Shown here one piece after another: positions 6,213 through 7,303 of a stretch of DNA of 7,303 nucleotides. The stretch is taken from NCBI GenBank assembly GCA_007123695.1, contig SLGN01000145.1, positions 1 to 7,303 of the forward strand, written 5' to 3'. The notes below the pieces were generated by a model. It saw nothing but the letters and a program-made list of their open reading frames with translations, was not told where the DNA came from and searched no databases. The stretch is from Verrucomicrobiales bacterium. Its GTDB lineage: Bacteria; Verrucomicrobiota; Verrucomicrobiia; Verrucomicrobiales; DEV007. Numbering within the stretch: position 1 is the first letter of the stretch; each line of letters begins with the position of its first letter. The position numbers and the translations under genes are program-made.

Positions 6213-7094
6213 TCAAACGAGGCCGCTCTCGGTGAGGATGGCGCGGAGCTCCTCGACCTTCTCCGGGGGCATCTCGACCATGGGAAGCCGGACCTTGGAA
6301 AGGCAGGTGCCGGCGAGGGCGAGGGCAGCCTTGATCGGCACGGGATTGGTGTCGAGCTTGAGAAGGGCGTTGAAGAGGGGTGCGTGCTTGGCGTGGATCG
6401 CCTCGGCTTCGCCGATGCGGCTTTCGAGCATGGCGGAGACGAGTTCGGCCATGGCTCCGGGTACGAGATTTCCGGCGACGGAAACGACGCCGACAGCTCC
6501 TTCCTTCATAAAATCGACGGTGAGGGCATCGTCGCCGGAGAGGATTTCGAACTCGGCGGGCAGGGCGGCGCGGAGCCGACGGACCCGTTCGGTGACTCCG
6601 CCGGCCTCCTTGATGGCGCGGATGTTGGGGCAGGCCTCGGCGAGGCGGACGCAGGTCTCGACTTCGATCTGGATGTGGCAGCGGCCGGGGATTGAGTAGA
6701 GAATCAGCGGCAGGCCGGTGGAATGGGCGATGGCCGAGTAGTGCTGGAAGAGGCCCTCCTGCGAAGGCTTGTTGTAGTAGGGGGTGACGAGGAGGGCGGC
6801 GTCGGCGCCGACTTCTTCGGCGGCCTGGGTCAGGTCGATGGCCTCGCGGGTGGAGTTCGACCCGGTGCCGGCGATGACGAGGCCGCGCTTGTGGGTCTGG
6901 CGCACGGCCATGCCGATGACGATCTGGTGCTCCTCGGTGGACAGGGTGGAGGACTCGCCGGTGGTGCCCACGGGGACGACTCCCTTGATCCCGTTCTCGA
7001 ACTGGCGGTCGATGATCGTCCGGAAAGCGTCGGCGTCGATCCGGCCCTTGTCGTCGAAGGGGGTGACGAGGGCGGTGTGGGCTCCTGCGAACAT
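6213..7094 (-). CDS. dapA: 4-hydroxy-tetrahydrodipicolinate synthase
   Basis: DapA condenses pyruvate with aspartate semialdehyde, the first committed step toward diaminopimelate and lysine. The 293-residue length is typical of this TIM-barrel family. Key residues are in the expected places: T44-T45 in PVGTTGE, Y107 in TPYYNKP, Y133 and R138 in LYSIPGRC, and the Schiff-base lysine K162 in IRAIKEA. The YSIPGRC segment differs from the commonest YNVPGRT, with serine and cysteine flanking the conserved tyrosine-arginine pair; catalytic residues are kept. The ATG at 7094 gives the standard MFAGAHTALVTPF start. It is preceded directly by CCCGCCTTTCCC and has no Shine-Dalgarno match. The gene lies 24 nt after the dapF stop, so it is probably read from the same transcript. 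Confidence 0.96.
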   Translation of the reverse strand: MFAGAHTALVTPFDDKGRIDADAFRTIIDRQFENGIKGVVPVGTTGESSTLSTEEHQIVIGMAVRQTHKRGLVIAGTGSNSTREAIDLTQAAEEVGADAALLVTPYYNKPSQEGLFQHYSAIAHSTGLPLILYSIPGRCHIQIEVETCVRLAEACPNIRAIKEAGGVTERVRRLRAALPAEFEILSGDDALTVDFMKEGAVGVVSVAGNLVPGAMAELVSAMLESRIGEAEAIHAKHAPLFNALLKLDTNPVPIKAALALAGTCLSKVRLPMVEMPPEKVEELRAILTESGLV

Positions 7095-7118
7095 GGGAAA
7101 GGCGGGTCGGGCGTTGGG

Positions 7119-7303
7119 TTAGGGGGCTTCTTCGAGGGTGCCGGCGAAGGTGAAGTCGGCGGGCCCGAGAAGGGTCACGCCGGAGTAGTCTCCGGGCGCG
7201 GACTTGGAGAAGTCGACCTCGAGGGTGTCGCCGCCGGCGACGCGCACGCGGATGGGCGGGCGATCGCCGGAAAGCTCGTGGTGGACGATGGCGCAGGCGA
7301 CCA
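7119..7303 (-). CDS. dapF: Diaminopimelate epimerase, C-terminal 60 residues (5' part outside window)
   Basis: The minus strand is open from the right edge to a TAA at 7121-7119. The 60 visible residues read VACAIVHHEL...IRVRVAGGDTLEVDF...YSGVTLLGPADFTFAGTLEE, which is the standard end of DapF: the helix after the second catalytic cysteine, the GGDTLEV strand and the LLGPAxFTFxG close. DapF converts LL-diaminopimelate to the meso form used in peptidoglycan and for lysine. The two catalytic cysteines are in the missing part, so activity cannot be judged here. Its place directly ahead of dapA and dapB supports the identification. Confidence 0.88.
   Translation of the reverse strand, partial: VACAIVHHELSGDRPPIRVRVAGGDTLEVDFSKSAPGDYSGVTLLGPADFTFAGTLEEAP

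Noticed and set aside
5920..6699. 259-codon plus-strand open frame over dapA and dapB
   Set aside because: It is antisense to two confidently identified enzymes, and the translation is glycine/alanine-rich without motifs.

Overview
The window looks like GC-rich chromosomal DNA of a free-living, Gram-negative-type bacterium. Verrucomicrobiota is my best guess, from the wording of the RAYT-like transposase, the poor Shine-Dalgarno signals and the overall gene style. This is an impression, not a search result. No rRNA, tRNA, CRISPR array or complete insertion sequence is visible.

Left part (1-2071) is accessory in character. A partial minus-strand REP-associated tyrosine transposase (RAYT/Y1 family, 1-583) runs off the left edge. 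Behind a possible intrinsic terminator sits a small minus-strand protein that I read as a winged-helix DNA-binding protein (671-1144). A divergent plus-strand gene (1316-2071) encodes an FRG-domain protein. The AT-rich divergent spacer between these two genes (1145-1315) carries two perfect inverted repeats that could be operators. The divergent wHTH/FRG pair is the best candidate here for an undescribed functional module.

Middle part (2072-4094): an 85-bp spacer with a 13-bp tandem direct repeat leads into a plus-strand gene for a membrane-anchored protein. It appears to fuse a LolA-like lipid-binding domain to a C45-family (acyl-CoA:6-APA acyltransferase-like) N-terminal nucleophile hydrolase.

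Right part (4059-7303) is a tightly packed minus-strand housekeeping operon, in transcription order dapF (partial) - dapA - dapB - folK - gluQ. The dap genes make meso-diaminopimelate and lysine for peptidoglycan and protein. FolK makes a folate precursor. GluQ charges glutamate onto queuosine in tRNA-Asp. Spacing is 24 nt between dapF and dapA, 56 nt (or a 3-4 nt overlap) between dapA and dapB, 2 nt between dapB and folK, and 11 nt (or an overlap) between folK and gluQ. The operon converges on the C45 gene, and the two coding regions overlap by 36 bp.
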